Positions 1-12,125 of a stretch of DNA of 64,000 nucleotides are shown here, piece by piece. Positions within the stretch are counted from its first letter, which is position 1; every line of letters begins with the position of its first letter. Origin of the DNA: Amoebidium appalachense (Eukaryota > Ichthyosporea); NCBI GenBank assembly GCA_963693365.1, contig CAVNZM010000009.1, positions 2,232,001 to 2,296,000 of the forward strand, written 5' to 3'. The notes beneath the pieces were generated by a model. That model worked only from the letters and a program-made list of their open reading frames with translations. It was not told the DNA's origin and searched no databases. Both the position numbers and the translations under genes were made by a program.

Positions 1-1
1 A

Positions 2-187
2 TCAACTATCGAAAGAACGGAGAAAAATTTACCAATCTTTCTCTCCATGCGTCCAATTTTCGAGTCGAAGGCGGGTGTGTGTCGCTATTACATCGGTATG
101 CAGTTTGACGTGACTGATTACTCGGATGCGAGGGTTGCGGCGCTTGGACCGATACTTCGGTTTCTGCCAGAGGAGATATGGCTCTAG
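2..187 (+). CDS. C-terminal fragment of a LOV/PAS-domain protein, frame-broken
   Basis: The window opens inside a coding region. From base 1 one frame reads NYRKNGEKFTN, the usual Eβ-strand start of a LOV-type PAS domain. From about base 43 the next frame continues with LSMRPIFESKAG, then RYYIGMQFDVT, and ends LRFLPEEIWL before a TAG at 185–187. LOV proteins read NYRK-G-F-N-LLSM-P-F as one string, so the two frames belong together and one T is surplus in the CTTTCTC stretch near 40–47. The flavin-binding cysteine motif would lie upstream of the window. A PAS domain from an ion channel or RGS protein is possible, but the NYRKNG and IGMQFDVT strings favour LOV. The break is either an assembly indel or a real mutation. 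Confidence 0.6.
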   Translation, partial: STIERTEKNLPIFLSMRPIFESKAGVCRYYIGMQFDVTDYSDARVAALGPILRFLPEEIWL

Positions 188-280
188 TTGCTGTGCAGGG
201 CTACTTTATTGGAGGCTGTGTGTGTATGTGTGTGTGTGTGCGCGCGTGCGCGCGTGCATGCGTGCGTGCATGTGCGTGTG

Positions 281-334
<54 letters not shown>

Positions 335-339
335 ACGTG

Positions 340-376
<37 letters not shown>

Positions 377-1383
377 GTATTATATGAATGTATTTTATGA
401 ATGTGTTTTATGCTAAGCGTCGTGAAGTTGGCTGTTGTTCTTCTGAGCAGTCGAATGAAAGGGATAGATGATGGTAGACGCGTTTGTGACTCGTTTGTCA
501 TTGACAATGAATAATGTTTATGTATCATATTTTTAGCCCTCCAGAGTAGGCCATGTCACTCCCCAGGCACAATAACAGGTTTGCAGGCTATCTTTTACTT
601 GTATTAGCACAAACGGGAATGTTGTGTGTAAAGATGCCAATCATTTGGGCAGATTGTCACCGGGCTGTGTGTTTCCCTTTTTTATTTACTTCCTGAGCCT
701 CTAGGATCACAAGCTAGCAATATACGCTGGGTAGCAGACCGAAATCAAATTCTAGTACTAATTTACGTAAGTAACACAATCATATGTGGACGATACCGTG
801 GCACGCATGAATGTTCAGGGACCCTTTTTTTTTTATTCTTTACAGATGGCATTCATATGATGTAACACAACCATGTATGCACAATAAACGCATGCATGTT
901 CAGGCGAACTATTTTATATTCTTTACAGAGTAGATTGCGTATACCGACATCTGTAAAGAGAAAAAGGATGATGCTGCATAATTTTATCATCGGTCCTGCT
1001 ATTGTTGCTCTTGGGTATAAGGTTGTTTTTAAATCTTTATTGTTTCCCACGTACTAGAAGCTCTAGAAGTAGTAACTTTCCTAGGCTCTACCTTCATGTC
1101 CTATATCACGGTATGGCTTGTTTGTTGGTAAAACAACACTATCAATGCCAATCAACAGTATGCTCAGTAAGTTTTAACCTGTTACAGGCATTTCTTCATC
1201 TTCCCACCATATCGTAATATCCCACAGAGGTTTTTTTAACCATGCATGAATTTTCTCAATCTAAACGGTTTAAAGTAGTTTAAGGTTCCTCATTCACGCT
1301 TACTGCGATTTCTGGAATAAAGTGTAGCCCCGGTGGCTACTCGTGGAGAATTTTGAAGGTGCTATCTGACTGGTTAATTAACC
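188..1383. repeat. (TG)n microsatellite and gene-free spacer
   Basis: An imperfect (TG)n/(CG) array covers about 207–375, directly after the stop codon of the LOV-like fragment. The rest, to 1383, is mixed-composition DNA. I see no exon, RNA gene or conserved motif in it on either strand. Confidence 0.8.
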
Positions 1384-2787
1384 CACCGTTTTTTTTTTCT
1401 TTTTAATCTCCCCCCCCCCCCCCCCCCCCCCCCCCCCAGTTCCCCCCCCCACCCCAAACACCACCACCATACCGAGTTCCGCCTGTTCCCCCACCCCCTC
1501 CTTCCCCGCCTCCTCTGACCCCCCGACCCCCCCCCCCCCCCCCTTTCCCCTCTCCCTCCCCCCCCCCCCCTCCTCCTCCCCCCCCCCCCCCCCCCCCCCC
1601 TTCCCCCCCCCCTCCCCCCCCCTTCCCCCCCCCCGGGGCCCCACGACCCAAACTCTACTCGTCTTCCTCTCTCCCATCAATTCCAGTAATGTTGCTCTAT
1701 GCACACCCACTCGGCCAAAGCAGTGGAAAGGACGGTTACTCGCACCACCCTCCAGCAGTTTGAATGTTGGTGAAAGCAGTGAACGTTTCTAACTGGCCAC
1801 ACGCACGAGGGGAGGGGGTAAGGGGTAAGCTGGAGAAGTGGCGGGGGGGGGGGGGGGAGGGTTTTGCAAAAGGCTGTGAAGTTCTCGATCTTTCAAAACA
1901 ACGACAAAGACCGCGTGCGTGTACACAACTCGATACACCGTAAGAAAGGAATGTGATGAATGGGTGCGCACGGTGTGTTCAGGCTCAGGCTGCGTCTGTG
2001 CGTGTGTGTGTGTGGGCGCACGTGTGTGTGCGCGCACACGTGCGCGCGCGCGTGCGCGCGTGCGTGCGTGCGTGGTGTGCCGTGCCATTGTGTGTATGGC
2101 ACGCGTGTGGACTCCAATGGCTACGCATGTTGAATGCTGGTTTGGGTCAAGCACGGGCACTCCAAATGTTACCCCTTCTTGTGCATGCTTTAGTGACCCG
2201 GCCCGGAGGCCGTTAGTTGATATGGACCTTCACCTTGCATGTGTGTGTGTTGGACTGACGTGGAGGAAAGGACGAAGGGATGACGGGTGTTGGCAAAAAG
2301 CGGCATGCATATATAGGGATAATTGGATTAGGCAACTTCTCCGTGGTCTGTTGCTGTGTGTGGCGTTAGATTTTAAACCTTCTTGGTTGGAGGTAATGCG
2401 TAGAGTGTATTTAATATTTGGAATGTCGTGCCACCCTAGTTAGCATACTCTACGTTCATCCAATGATTCTCGCCTCAAGCCCCCTACCTAGAATCTTCCC
2501 TTCTTCGGAGTATCCTTCTCAAAACCCCCCTCTTCCTCCCCCCCCCCACCCCCCACCCCCACCCCCTCTCCCCCATCCCCCTGGTGAATGGGTCACCCTC
2601 AAGGGCCCTTCACCCCCCCCATATGCGCACGCGCACACCCACCACAAATACTCCAGCACACGAGCAAAGCCTTTCCTTATGAGTCGACGTCCGTTAGCCT
2701 TGAAATATTTGTATCCAGGAAAATGGGGTGGGGGTGGGATTGGCAGCAGCGGCGGTGGTGGTGATGGTACGTGGTACGAGGGCCCGG

Positions 2788-2832
<45 letters not shown>

Positions 2833-3504
2833 ATGTGAATTTAATCGAACTCCACACCCAAATTTCTATGGCTTATGATCTCATGCACCATAAGTGCTTG
2901 GATATGACGCCAAACCACTAATAAAGTGTGCGGCTCAAAGCAGCCACATAGAAAACGTGTAAATGCCAGCGTCTAGGAAATAAAATTGAATGATTTCTGT
3001 CGGAGAATTTTCGGTGAATAAAGAATGGTGTGATGAGGCCAACATAAAGCCTTATAGAGGAAATGTAGAGCACGGGAAAGTGCGGGGGAGGGGGGGGGGG
3101 GGGGGAGGGGGGAGGGGGAGAAGGGGGGGACGGAGGAGGTGTGGTGGTGGTGGTGGTGGTGGTGGGGGGGGGGGGGGGGGGGGAATAAGGGGCGGGGAGG
3201 AGGGATAGGAGTGTGTGCCACTGTGCGTGTGTGGTGGGGGTGGGGGGTGGGGGGGGGGGGGGGGGGGGGAGGGATTAATATTGGGGTGGAAGGATGGGGG
3301 AGGAGAGGGAGGAGGGGGAGGGGGGAGGGGGAGGGGGGGGGGGGGGGGGGGGGGCAACTGTGGCAGATCATTTTGCTGTGTGTCAATGTGTCTGTGTGTG
3401 GCAGGGATATTTAGAGCAAGTATTCCCTGCATAATCATAACGTCCAGGACATTCGGCTAGAGTGCCCATTTTGTAGGAATATGGGGGGGTGGTGGTGGGT
3501 GGGT

Positions 3505-3535
<31 letters not shown>

Positions 3536-4972
3536 GGGGGGGGGGGGGAGGGGGGGGGGGGGGAGACTGGGTGGCCCTGGAGCTAGTATCATAGCATCAT
3601 CTGACATCATGATTTGCCATACTAGCTGATGATAGATTGGGGCGGGTGAGCATGCGTACGCCGAGGGGGGATGGGGGAGAAAAGTGGGGGGGGGGGGGAG
3701 GGGGGGGGGGGGGAGGGAGGAGGGGGGAGGGGGGGAGGGAAGCAAGGGAGGTGGGGTTCGGGGAGGGAGGGGGGGGGGGGTGGAGGGGGGAGGGGAGGGG
3801 TACGGAGTGGTTACCAGAGAATCTATAATTATTCTTGAATTCATGCTAACCATGACGACCAATCATTTTTTAACCTTGTGTTTACAAACGTTAAGTGAAG
3901 CCGTTGAATGGCCCGGGCAGCTTTCAAGTAGACATCATAGCGGATCCACGATCCAGTCAGAAAGCCAATTAGTTGCAAATGCGGGAAGGGGGAGGAGGGG
4001 GGGGGAGAGGGGGGGGGGGGGGGGGGGGGGGGGTAAGGATGATTAGGAACAGTTTGGTGTCTAAGGGGAAGACGGGGAGGGAGGGGAGGGGAGAGCAGGG
4101 GTGACTTTGATCAAACAAAGTACTACGGGCATTACAGCACGTACACGGAGATCTGTGATAATGGCAAATCACGTAATACTGTTGAATCGGATATCATTGC
4201 AAATTTGAGACTTAGAGATGTATGTACAAGGTTCAGCTTGCCCACGTGCTAAACTTATAGGTGATTGATTTGGGGTATCGCTGACCAGAGCAGGCTGAAA
4301 TCTGAGAGAGCAAATAGAGATTGTACGAGGGGATTCTGGAGGTGGGGTTGATATCATATCCCCCGCCTCCCCCCTCCCCCCTCCCCTCCCTCCCCCTCCC
4401 CCTCCCCCTCCCCCCCCCCCCCCCCCCCCCCCCTCCCCCAGCCACCACTCTGGGGGAGGGGGGGAGGGGGGGGTAAGGGGAGGTAAGGGGGGGGGGGGGG
4501 GGGGGGGGGGGATATTCGTATTGAAGGCATCCAAAGTCATAGGCATCAAATGAAGGCAAAGTTCAACGTGTATTCTGAATCCTGGCTGTTGGACAACTTT
4601 TAATTTGAAATATCCGCCATTTATATTTAGATCAGTATAAGGTGACATGCGGCTGCAGCCTTTTCACTATACATACTGTAGGAAATAAATGGGCCTTCTA
4701 AGGTCGGACCACCAGAAGTACTCACTCATGGCTTTTTATAATTTTACAGAAAGGGGAGGGATGGGGAGGGGATTGAGGAGGGGTTGGGGGGGGGGGGGGG
4801 GGGGAGGGCAGAGGTGTATTTGGCTGGGAAGCCCCCCCCCCCCCCTCCCCCTCCACCCTCCCCCTTTCGCCATCCCCTCCTCCCCCCTCCCCCCCCCTCC
4901 CCCCTCCCCCCCTCTCCCCCCCCCCCTCCCCCCCCCTCCCCCCCCCCTCCCCCCCCCCCTCCCCCCCCCCCC

Positions 4973-5018
<46 letters not shown>

Positions 5019-5472
5019 CCCCCGGCACGCCCGGCGCGCAAAGCCCCCAAACGTTGTGTAAAAAAGGGGGGGGGGGGGGGGGGGGGGGAGGGGGCAGGGG
5101 AGACCTCCCACCCACCCACCTCTCTGGCTGGCATGAGTCCCTGTGAGATCCGTGATTGTTCGGAATACTCAAATATCGCAATATGAGACTATGGGGCACC
5201 AACATGCAGCCCTTTGACTTAGCATAGCCAATCCCACCCCGTAAACATTGAGGTTAAGTCACACTCTAAGTTCACTGCTGTACCTGAAAGTCTTCTAAGG
5301 CTCGAGCCTCCAAACTAACAGTATGCCTTTGGGCATCCCCCCCCCCCTCCCCCCCCCCCCCCTCCCTTCCCCCTCTCCTTTTCCCCTGGGGTCTCCCCTC
5401 CATGCTCACTCGTTACATCAGTGCCCATCCCCCCGAGCCCCTCCCCACCCTCTCCCCTCTCCCTCCCCTCTT

Positions 5473-5512
<40 letters not shown>

Positions 5513-5520
5513 CCCCCTTT
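1384..5520. repeat. G/C homopolymer field
   Basis: Long runs of C (1410–1635, 2530–2585, 4363–4437, 4832–5017, 5337–5511) alternate with runs of G (1843–1860, 2789–2830, 3083–3354, 3484–3562, 3684–3805, 4009–4033, 4482–4511, 4787–4806, 5067–5090). A TG/CG array lies at about 1985–2080. The spacers between runs are 100–500 bases of ordinary DNA in which I find no exon with splice sites. Open frames here are poly-Pro or poly-Gly artefacts. Confidence 0.8.
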
Positions 5521-5649
5521 CTATTTCTCCCCAGTTCTCCCACACAACCTGTTTCCCACCGAAAGAAACATACGAGCACCTCTTGTATGTCGGCCACCTC
5601 AAAGAACTACCATGGTGCCATCAATACATCACGTTGGCATCGACAAGGA

Positions 5650-5901
5650 CAGTGCCACACAATCACACAATCACACACACACACTCACACACATGCGCAC
5701 ACACATAAAAAAGCATACACGCACACCCTCGCATACACGAGCGCGGGCGCGCGGGTGCACGCGTGCGCATTACACATACGCACACACACACATGCACATG
5801 CACAGACACAAACACACGAACACAAAAACACGCGTACACACACACATATACGCACACAAACACACACACACACACACACACGGACACACACACAAACATT
5901 T
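5650..5901. repeat. (CA)n-rich array
   Basis: Imperfect (CA)n with GC interruptions (ACGCGTG-type). It sits immediately before the dispersed repeat that begins near 5921. No coding potential beyond His/Thr translation. Confidence 0.8.
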
Positions 5902-5920
5902 CAAGTTATTTTTATTGTTC

Positions 5921-6160
5921 ATTTTATCCCGTTTTGTTCCCGGAGGGACCCCCAGGGCCCTTCAAGGGAACTACGGTCTTCCACCCAGCGCAGACTGTAC
6001 TCCAGCTAGGGTGCTCTGGTGCCATCAGCTAAGCCAACACACCATTACCAATATTAACTACTCCTACACACTTAGCCCAGGGTTTTGCCCCAGCTTAACT
6101 AATCCTACACACTTAGCCCAGCATCGCCGGTGGTTAGCACCAGGCTTCCCCTCCACTCAA
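5921..6160 (+). repeat. Dispersed repeat, copy 1 (related to 53249–53432)
   Basis: This stretch shares ordered blocks, in the same orientation, with 53249–53432: CGTTTTGTTCCCGGA, then a GCTAAGC-AAC block followed by TTACCAAT, then TAGCCCAGGGTTT followed by CCCAGC, and finally a CGCC-GTGG block. The last block is itself repeated inside this copy (around 6071 and 6112). Divergence and indels suggest an old interspersed element. I see no terminal repeats or coding capacity. Confidence 0.55.
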
Positions 6161-6539
6161 AACCTACGAATAAAACTTTAAACACGGGCTCTCATTGGTT
6201 CATCTACGATGGTGGAATGTACGGTGTGTTGTTGGTGGTGTTTACGGTGGGTATGGGTGTATGGTAGGGTCTGGTGGTGGGGGTATCATGCTCCCTAACA
6301 GGATGTGGTTATGAACGTGATGTGCGGCTACGTCGGTAGTTATCCAACAGCCGGGGTTTGCACGACTGTGTGTCCCTGTGGGTGTGCCTGCAGCCGGGGC
6401 ATGTTGGCCGTGTGTGCATCGGGATGTGTGTGTGTGTTTTGGGCCTCGATGGGGCTCTGCCTCTCTGAATACGTGTGGTGTTGGAGTGGTGTTGTTTTTC
6501 ATTTTGGGGTGGGTGGGACGGTCTTGTACGTTTCGTGGT

Positions 6540-6559
6540 GTCCCGGAACGCACAGACAA

Positions 6560-6593
<34 letters not shown>

Positions 6594-6773
6594 CACAGTG
6601 TCCCACACACATGCGCGCGCACACACTCCCGAGCACACTTTTGCATGCACCTACACACAGTGTCACATGTAGTACCACAGGCACACACAACAATGTGTGT
6701 GCACTCACATACACCTGCACACACGGACATGCAGATACACTTGCACTGTCGCTGGTGGGTGTCACGGGGGGGT

Positions 6774-6804
<31 letters not shown>

Positions 6805-6893
6805 AGGGGGAAGAGACCATAGGAGGGAGGAGGGGGGAGGGGAGGAAGAGAAGGAGTTGATTTGATGCTCCTCCCCCCCCTCCCCCCCCCCCC

Positions 6894-6933
<40 letters not shown>

Positions 6934-6958
6934 CACCCACACCCACACACACACACAA

Positions 6959-7015
<57 letters not shown>

Positions 7016-7018
7016 GAA

Positions 7019-7065
<47 letters not shown>

Positions 7066-7090
7066 AGAAGAAGAAGAAGAAGAAAAACGA
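6540..7090. repeat. Compound microsatellite: (CA)n, (G)n, (C)n, (CA)n, (A)n, (AAG)n
   Basis: In order: (CA)n at 6550–6593, a G-tract at 6773–6805, a C-tract at 6873–6931, (CA)n at 6934–6995, an A-run to 7015 and (AAG)n at 7015–7085. Between 7090 and 8120 I find only ordinary sequence with overlapping open frames on both strands and no domain signal. Confidence 0.8.
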
Positions 7091-8127
7091 AAAGAAAAAC
7101 TTGGTCCTCACAGGCTGCCAGTCCACCTGCTCACAAAATACAGCTTCCAACTTCGCAGGCCTACCTATTGTAGCTACAAGTAGTAGGGCCGCATGCGCCA
7201 CGCGAGTAATGATCATTTTATTCTCAGTCTTTCGGTAGGTTGTGAAGTTCGAGCTTTTTGAGATAGATATCGATGGGTTTACATACACGGTCTTGTGCTG
7301 TATTGTACCGAATTCAAACCATGGTTGTGTCATGATGATAGCCGCGCACAATGTACATGTGACCCGTTTCCAGTGCAGCCCACGGCCGTGGTAACGACGC
7401 GTATGGCAAAATGTACCAGCCTGCTCGTCCGACGGCTCTATGGTGCAAGTGGATATTACGTAACCGCGCACATGGATGGAGGCACATGGCGCCAATCACC
7501 AATGCATGCCTGTGGGGTTTTTTGGTGTTCACGTGTAGACAACTCGAGAGCTGTGTGGAATTCGTGCACGCACATGGGCAGCACTGTGACACTTGGAGCA
7601 TGCTGCTCTACGGCTCTCAGACACCGACAGCAGATCCACATGCCGCCTACGTATGTCTGGCTCGAGCACGGATTAGGGACACTATAGCGGCTGACGTAAA
7701 TAGTGCTACGGCGCACAGCTGCAAAGGGATATTCCATAAAGGAAAAAAAATCAACTCAAGACATCATTTTAGTGTACTAATTAAACAGAGAAGAGAGTTC
7801 TATTACCACTCTAGTCATGAGAAACGAACATGCACTTGCAATACAGTAACAAGCCCTGGGTGGGCCTGGTCCAGCCGTGGCTCGGCCTGATCTATGGGGA
7901 TGAACGAAGACCAGGCTGGTGGTGTTCTTAGAACCAATCATTTTCTTTAAACAGTAGAAAATGATTTCATTGGATGTAATCTCATTCAAACGCATTCCTG
8001 AAGTGTTGATTGAAGCCAAATATGGCACCAATATCCACATATGGTTGGCGATGGAGGGGGATGTTTTTCACCGACCAATCAAGTGCACGTGGCTTTGACT
8101 GGCGCGCCTATTCTAACCCCAGCCGAG

Positions 8128-8222
8128 TGTGGCCCCCCGCCGATGGGGGGCCACACATTTTTCGCCGCGATCGGCAATCTAATAGTAAAATTCGTGTGGG
8201 CCCCCATCGGCGGGGGGCCACA
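8128..8222. repeat. Pair of GTGGCCCC palindromes in inverted orientation
   Basis: Two 28-base blocks, 8128–8155 and 8195–8222. Each is nearly self-complementary (TGTGGCCCCCC … GGGGGGCCACA). They are also reverse complements of each other with one mismatch, separated by 39 bases. The pair could form either two hairpins or one long cruciform. Related blocks occur at 10148–10190 and 10351–10384. Confidence 0.7.
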
Positions 8223-9355
8223 TATCTCAAAAAACGCAAGCGCTTTCAAGAGTTTTTGCGCTCGCGGGGGAAGAAGTAGGGCAAAACCTATGGTCGTATT
8301 CTAAAGTAAACATACTAAAGCCCTGGCGGCTAGTGTTTATTTGGGGGTTTATTATCAAGTTTCAGGTTTTTTCTCATCATACAAATACATGACCTTTTTA
8401 AACCTCTCTGTTCTGACTGGAAATGCCGAGGCGTTCGACTGGTGATCATGGATCCAAACAACACCAGGTTGTGGAGGGAATCCATCTCCGTCACCTTCCA
8501 TCTGCTGCTATCCTACACAGTTTTTTTGCACCTTTCCAATAAAACCAAAAAAGGTTAGCCTGAGCACACAAGGAAACTTTAGGAAAGCCTGGAAACAGCC
8601 ACTAAGAGCACCACAAAGTCACGCCTAAGTGATGGCGGATTCCGGGGCCTGTGAGTACATCTCCTCGTGTCTTCGGGAAAGTTTGGAGGCGTGAGTGTTG
8701 TTATTAGTCATGAATATAAGCTCAAAAGTGCTTGACCAGGTGTGTATTCATGATGTTAAAAAAGCAAAACTTGGCTACGCTTGCTAGTTCTCGTGCTAAT
8801 ACGTCCCGTCAGCAGCATACACCAAGCTAGGAACGGCACATGGTGCTGTAGCTCTGGCTCCATTGGCTCTCAGGGCACCACACCCAAGTTTCTCACTTCC
8901 CAAATATGGGGTGCGCAAACAAACTTTGACGACAGACCATATGAGCTTGCCGTCGACCAGTTGGCCCACAATTACTTTGACCATTGCATGCAACACCAAC
9001 CTGTTTTTGCATACAAGTCCTCACGCCATGATGGCCATGATTAATTACTGCAAGCTAGGCCGTAGATGTATGTATGTTGACTCACTCATGGTGCATACAT
9101 GCCCAGGGGTTCTGGACAGGCTCCACTGTATGCCTATTCCGGATCCGTGGACAGTGTGTCAACACAGCGTCTCAGTAGTACACACGGTACTATCACAAGC
9201 TACTGTGACAGCCGTCACTTGTAGACTAGTGCACCTCGGCCCTCCCTGAAAAAATGACGGTGATACTTAGTACACATGACTGGCACACTTTCGAGATCTA
9301 GATATTTGGCAAGTGATCCGTCGAATTGTGACCACAACCAAGTGACGACGAAAGC

Positions 9356-9693
<338 letters not shown>

Positions 9694-10145
9694 CAATCTT
9701 ATATGTGCATGCGCAATGTCCAACCCGACCTAGGCATTCACATATGCTGTAAGCGGGTCACCATCATGCTTGTGATGCAGCTCTACAGTGCATTTCAAAG
9801 TAGTTGCGGCAAAGCCCCCCCCCCCCCCCCCCCCCCCCCTCCCCCCCTTTTTTTTTTTTTTTTGTGCTTTTGGGTAAGTTGATATACATATCTTCTCCAG
9901 GCGTAGGGGCAATGATTTTCTATCAAGACCATCAACGGTTTTCTCATTTTTCGATCGTGTTTTTGTTCCCGCCCAGGCATATTAGGTTTTGTTGAAATGC
10001 TTTTGATTTTTAGAACAACTTTTTTTTTACGTCATAAGCTCTTTGCTAATGAAAAAATGGCTTTGGTGCTAGCTAAAAGTTTAGTCATGCACCCACAGTG
10101 CGCGACTACGGTGCGGTTTTATCCAATCAAATCGACGATTGCAGA

Positions 10146-10384
10146 AATGTGGCCCCCCAAAAATCTCGAATGTGGCCCCCCAAAAAAATGGTACTCTACC
10201 CTTCATCGTTTGCACATAGAAAAGTTACCAAAAAGGACTGTATGCCCCTGTAATATGTATATTTACATCAATCCGAAACATACACGAAGCGTTTCATGTA
10301 TAGAAAATGGGATGTTAGCTATGCTAGCCGAAGAATAACTCGCTGCCGCAAATGTGGCCCCTCACCGGTGGGGGGCCACATTTT
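10146..10384. repeat. ATGTGGCCCC repeat cluster with a palindrome
   Basis: ATGTGGCCCCCC followed by an A-run occurs twice in direct orientation (about 10147 and 10170). A palindromic version, AATGTGGCCCC … GGGGCCACATT, covers 10351–10384. They match the core of the paired palindromes near 8128–8222. Confidence 0.65.
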
Positions 10385-10508
10385 TAGGCCGGGGCTAAGG
10401 CTCAGGGCTGGAAATGATTGGTTTCTGCAAAACCTTTGTAATTGAACGGTAGCAGTTCAGTGCAACAGCACACAGAGAAGATTGCTTTTATTTCTATTTT
10501 GATGGATG

Positions 10509-10510
<2 letters not shown>

Positions 10511-10557
<47 letters not shown>
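10511..10557. repeat. (TA)n microsatellite
   Basis: Pure (TA)n of about 23 units, the only TA array of this length in the window. Further on, a 10-base perfect inverted repeat (CGGGTTGCCC at 10731 and its complement at 10787) brackets an A-rich loop. The rest of 10558–11619 shows no recognisable gene. Confidence 0.9.
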
Positions 10558-10559
<2 letters not shown>

Positions 10560-11619
10560 CTATGTTATCGCTAGTAGAACACAGGGCCTGAGTATTTTCC
10601 AGTTCGGGAAGCCAATCGGATCTATCCGATCTATCCGAGGGTCTTCATGCGTGCGCCAATGACAGAGTTAGATGGCTAGAAGAACGTCTGGAACAACGCG
10701 TGCTTCACAGGCGAAGGCTGTGGGCAATCACGGGTTGCCCCAGACTAAGCCTGTAGCCAAAAAAGGCAAAAAGTAGCAAGAAAAAAGGGCAACCCGTTTT
10801 ATTTGTATTAGTGGAAAAGGAGAAGCAAATCAATCATCAGTTGCCATATCATAAGCAACATAAACAGCTCACAAACGGTAACCGTTTCAAGTTGATTATA
10901 ATTATTAAAAGGATCATGCGAGGCTCGCAATGCATTCCCGGCACACGCACGGTGGTGATGCTGGCGTCACCACAAAAATAAATCCGGTTTCCGGCCATCA
11001 CAGGTATGGTCGCAGTGGTTTTTGAATTAACTTTTCAGGAGCTCGAAACCTGCCATACATAAGAAAACTGTGTAACAACAGCATTTTCTCCCTATAACAG
11101 TCACTGAGACCGTTGAAGGGCGACACGACCGCCAACGAACTTACTATGGTCGAGTTTAGGGGGACAAGATTTCGTTACCTAAATTGTGATTGGTGCATCC
11201 CAGAAAAGCAAATTGATTTATTCTGGGGCCAGCCATCACCAGCGTCATTTTTCGTTCTCAGTTTTCGTTTTTCAGTAGCCGTTCAGTGAGACACGTTCGG
11301 CTCCTCGTTTCAGTTCAATAGTCGTGCAGCATTTAGCCACAACAACTAAGTTGCTGTTTTTGTTCTGATAGAGACCAAAGGAAATAAAAAACGACCCTTT
11401 TTGGAGCCACTGTAACAAGCAAATCTCGGGTTCTCCTTCCTGCAAACAACAAACTTTTAAGTACGCGCACGTTAGGCACATGAGGTTACTCCAATGCTCC
11501 ACTGCTTATGACCCACACCAAGCTTGCGGTTCTCGAAATCTCATAATGTGTCAATAGTAACTAGTGGCTGTAAGTAACGAATATCATCTTTGACGAACTC
11601 AATGCTGTAGGCTTCAATC

Positions 11620-12125
11620 ATGGGGCGAACCTTATTTATTTGTACCTATCCCGGCTGCAATGCCAAGCCAGCCAAAAGACACACGTGCAGAAACACGTTT
11701 GGATGCGTCATGTTCGAAAAAACAATCCAGACCTCCACAGTATGGAATATAATCCAGCCTTAAAAGACCTTGTTGAGAAATGGTTGGCCATCACTCAGTC
11801 CGACACAGCAAGCCAAGGAACAAGCATGAGGGGAACACCCACTAGCACCCCTCCCATGTCTCCCATGATGTCCGATGCCCCTTGTTCTCCATCACCAGAA
11901 CCCCATCGTTTCCCACTAAACACGGCACCTATTAAGCGTAGTAACCTTGGGTTTTTTTACGATGAAGCTTCACACATGGGGTATCAAGCCGCAGCAACAG
12001 ATGTCGCAAGGCAAAGGCGCGCCATGGACGATGGGCTGCTGCACATGGCGGTGTTCAGGCGAGAACCGAACCAGGAGAGTGTTAAAGCAAACACTTCTGC
12101 CGGTGAGATTTGGAGGCCGTGGTGA
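11620..12125 (+). CDS. C2H2 zinc-finger protein, one-base frame break
   Basis: The ATG at 11620 opens MGRTLFICTYPGCNAKPAK. The frame that follows reads VQKHVWMRHVRKN and runs to a TGA at 12123–12125. Together they give C-x4-C-x12-H-x4-H, a textbook C2H2 finger. The spacing only works if one G is missing from the assembly at about 11688–11692 (ACGTGCAG for ACGGTGCAG). The tail (about 140 residues) is Ser/Pro/Thr-rich, with a helix-like stretch near YNPALKDLVEKW and a conserved-looking end, but no second finger. It is probably a DNA-binding protein of about 168 residues. No intron with good splice sites explains the break, so I read it as a sequencing indel or a recent pseudogene. Confidence 0.55.

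Noticed and set aside
1378-5205. Poly-Pro and poly-Gly open frames up to about 165 codons
   Set aside because: They arise from C- and G-homopolymers and appear simultaneously on both strands; flanks have no start context, domain or splice sites.
8010-8304. Two overlapping plus-strand open frames
   Set aside because: They are carried through the GC-rich palindromes at 8128–8222; no homology-like pattern and no start context.
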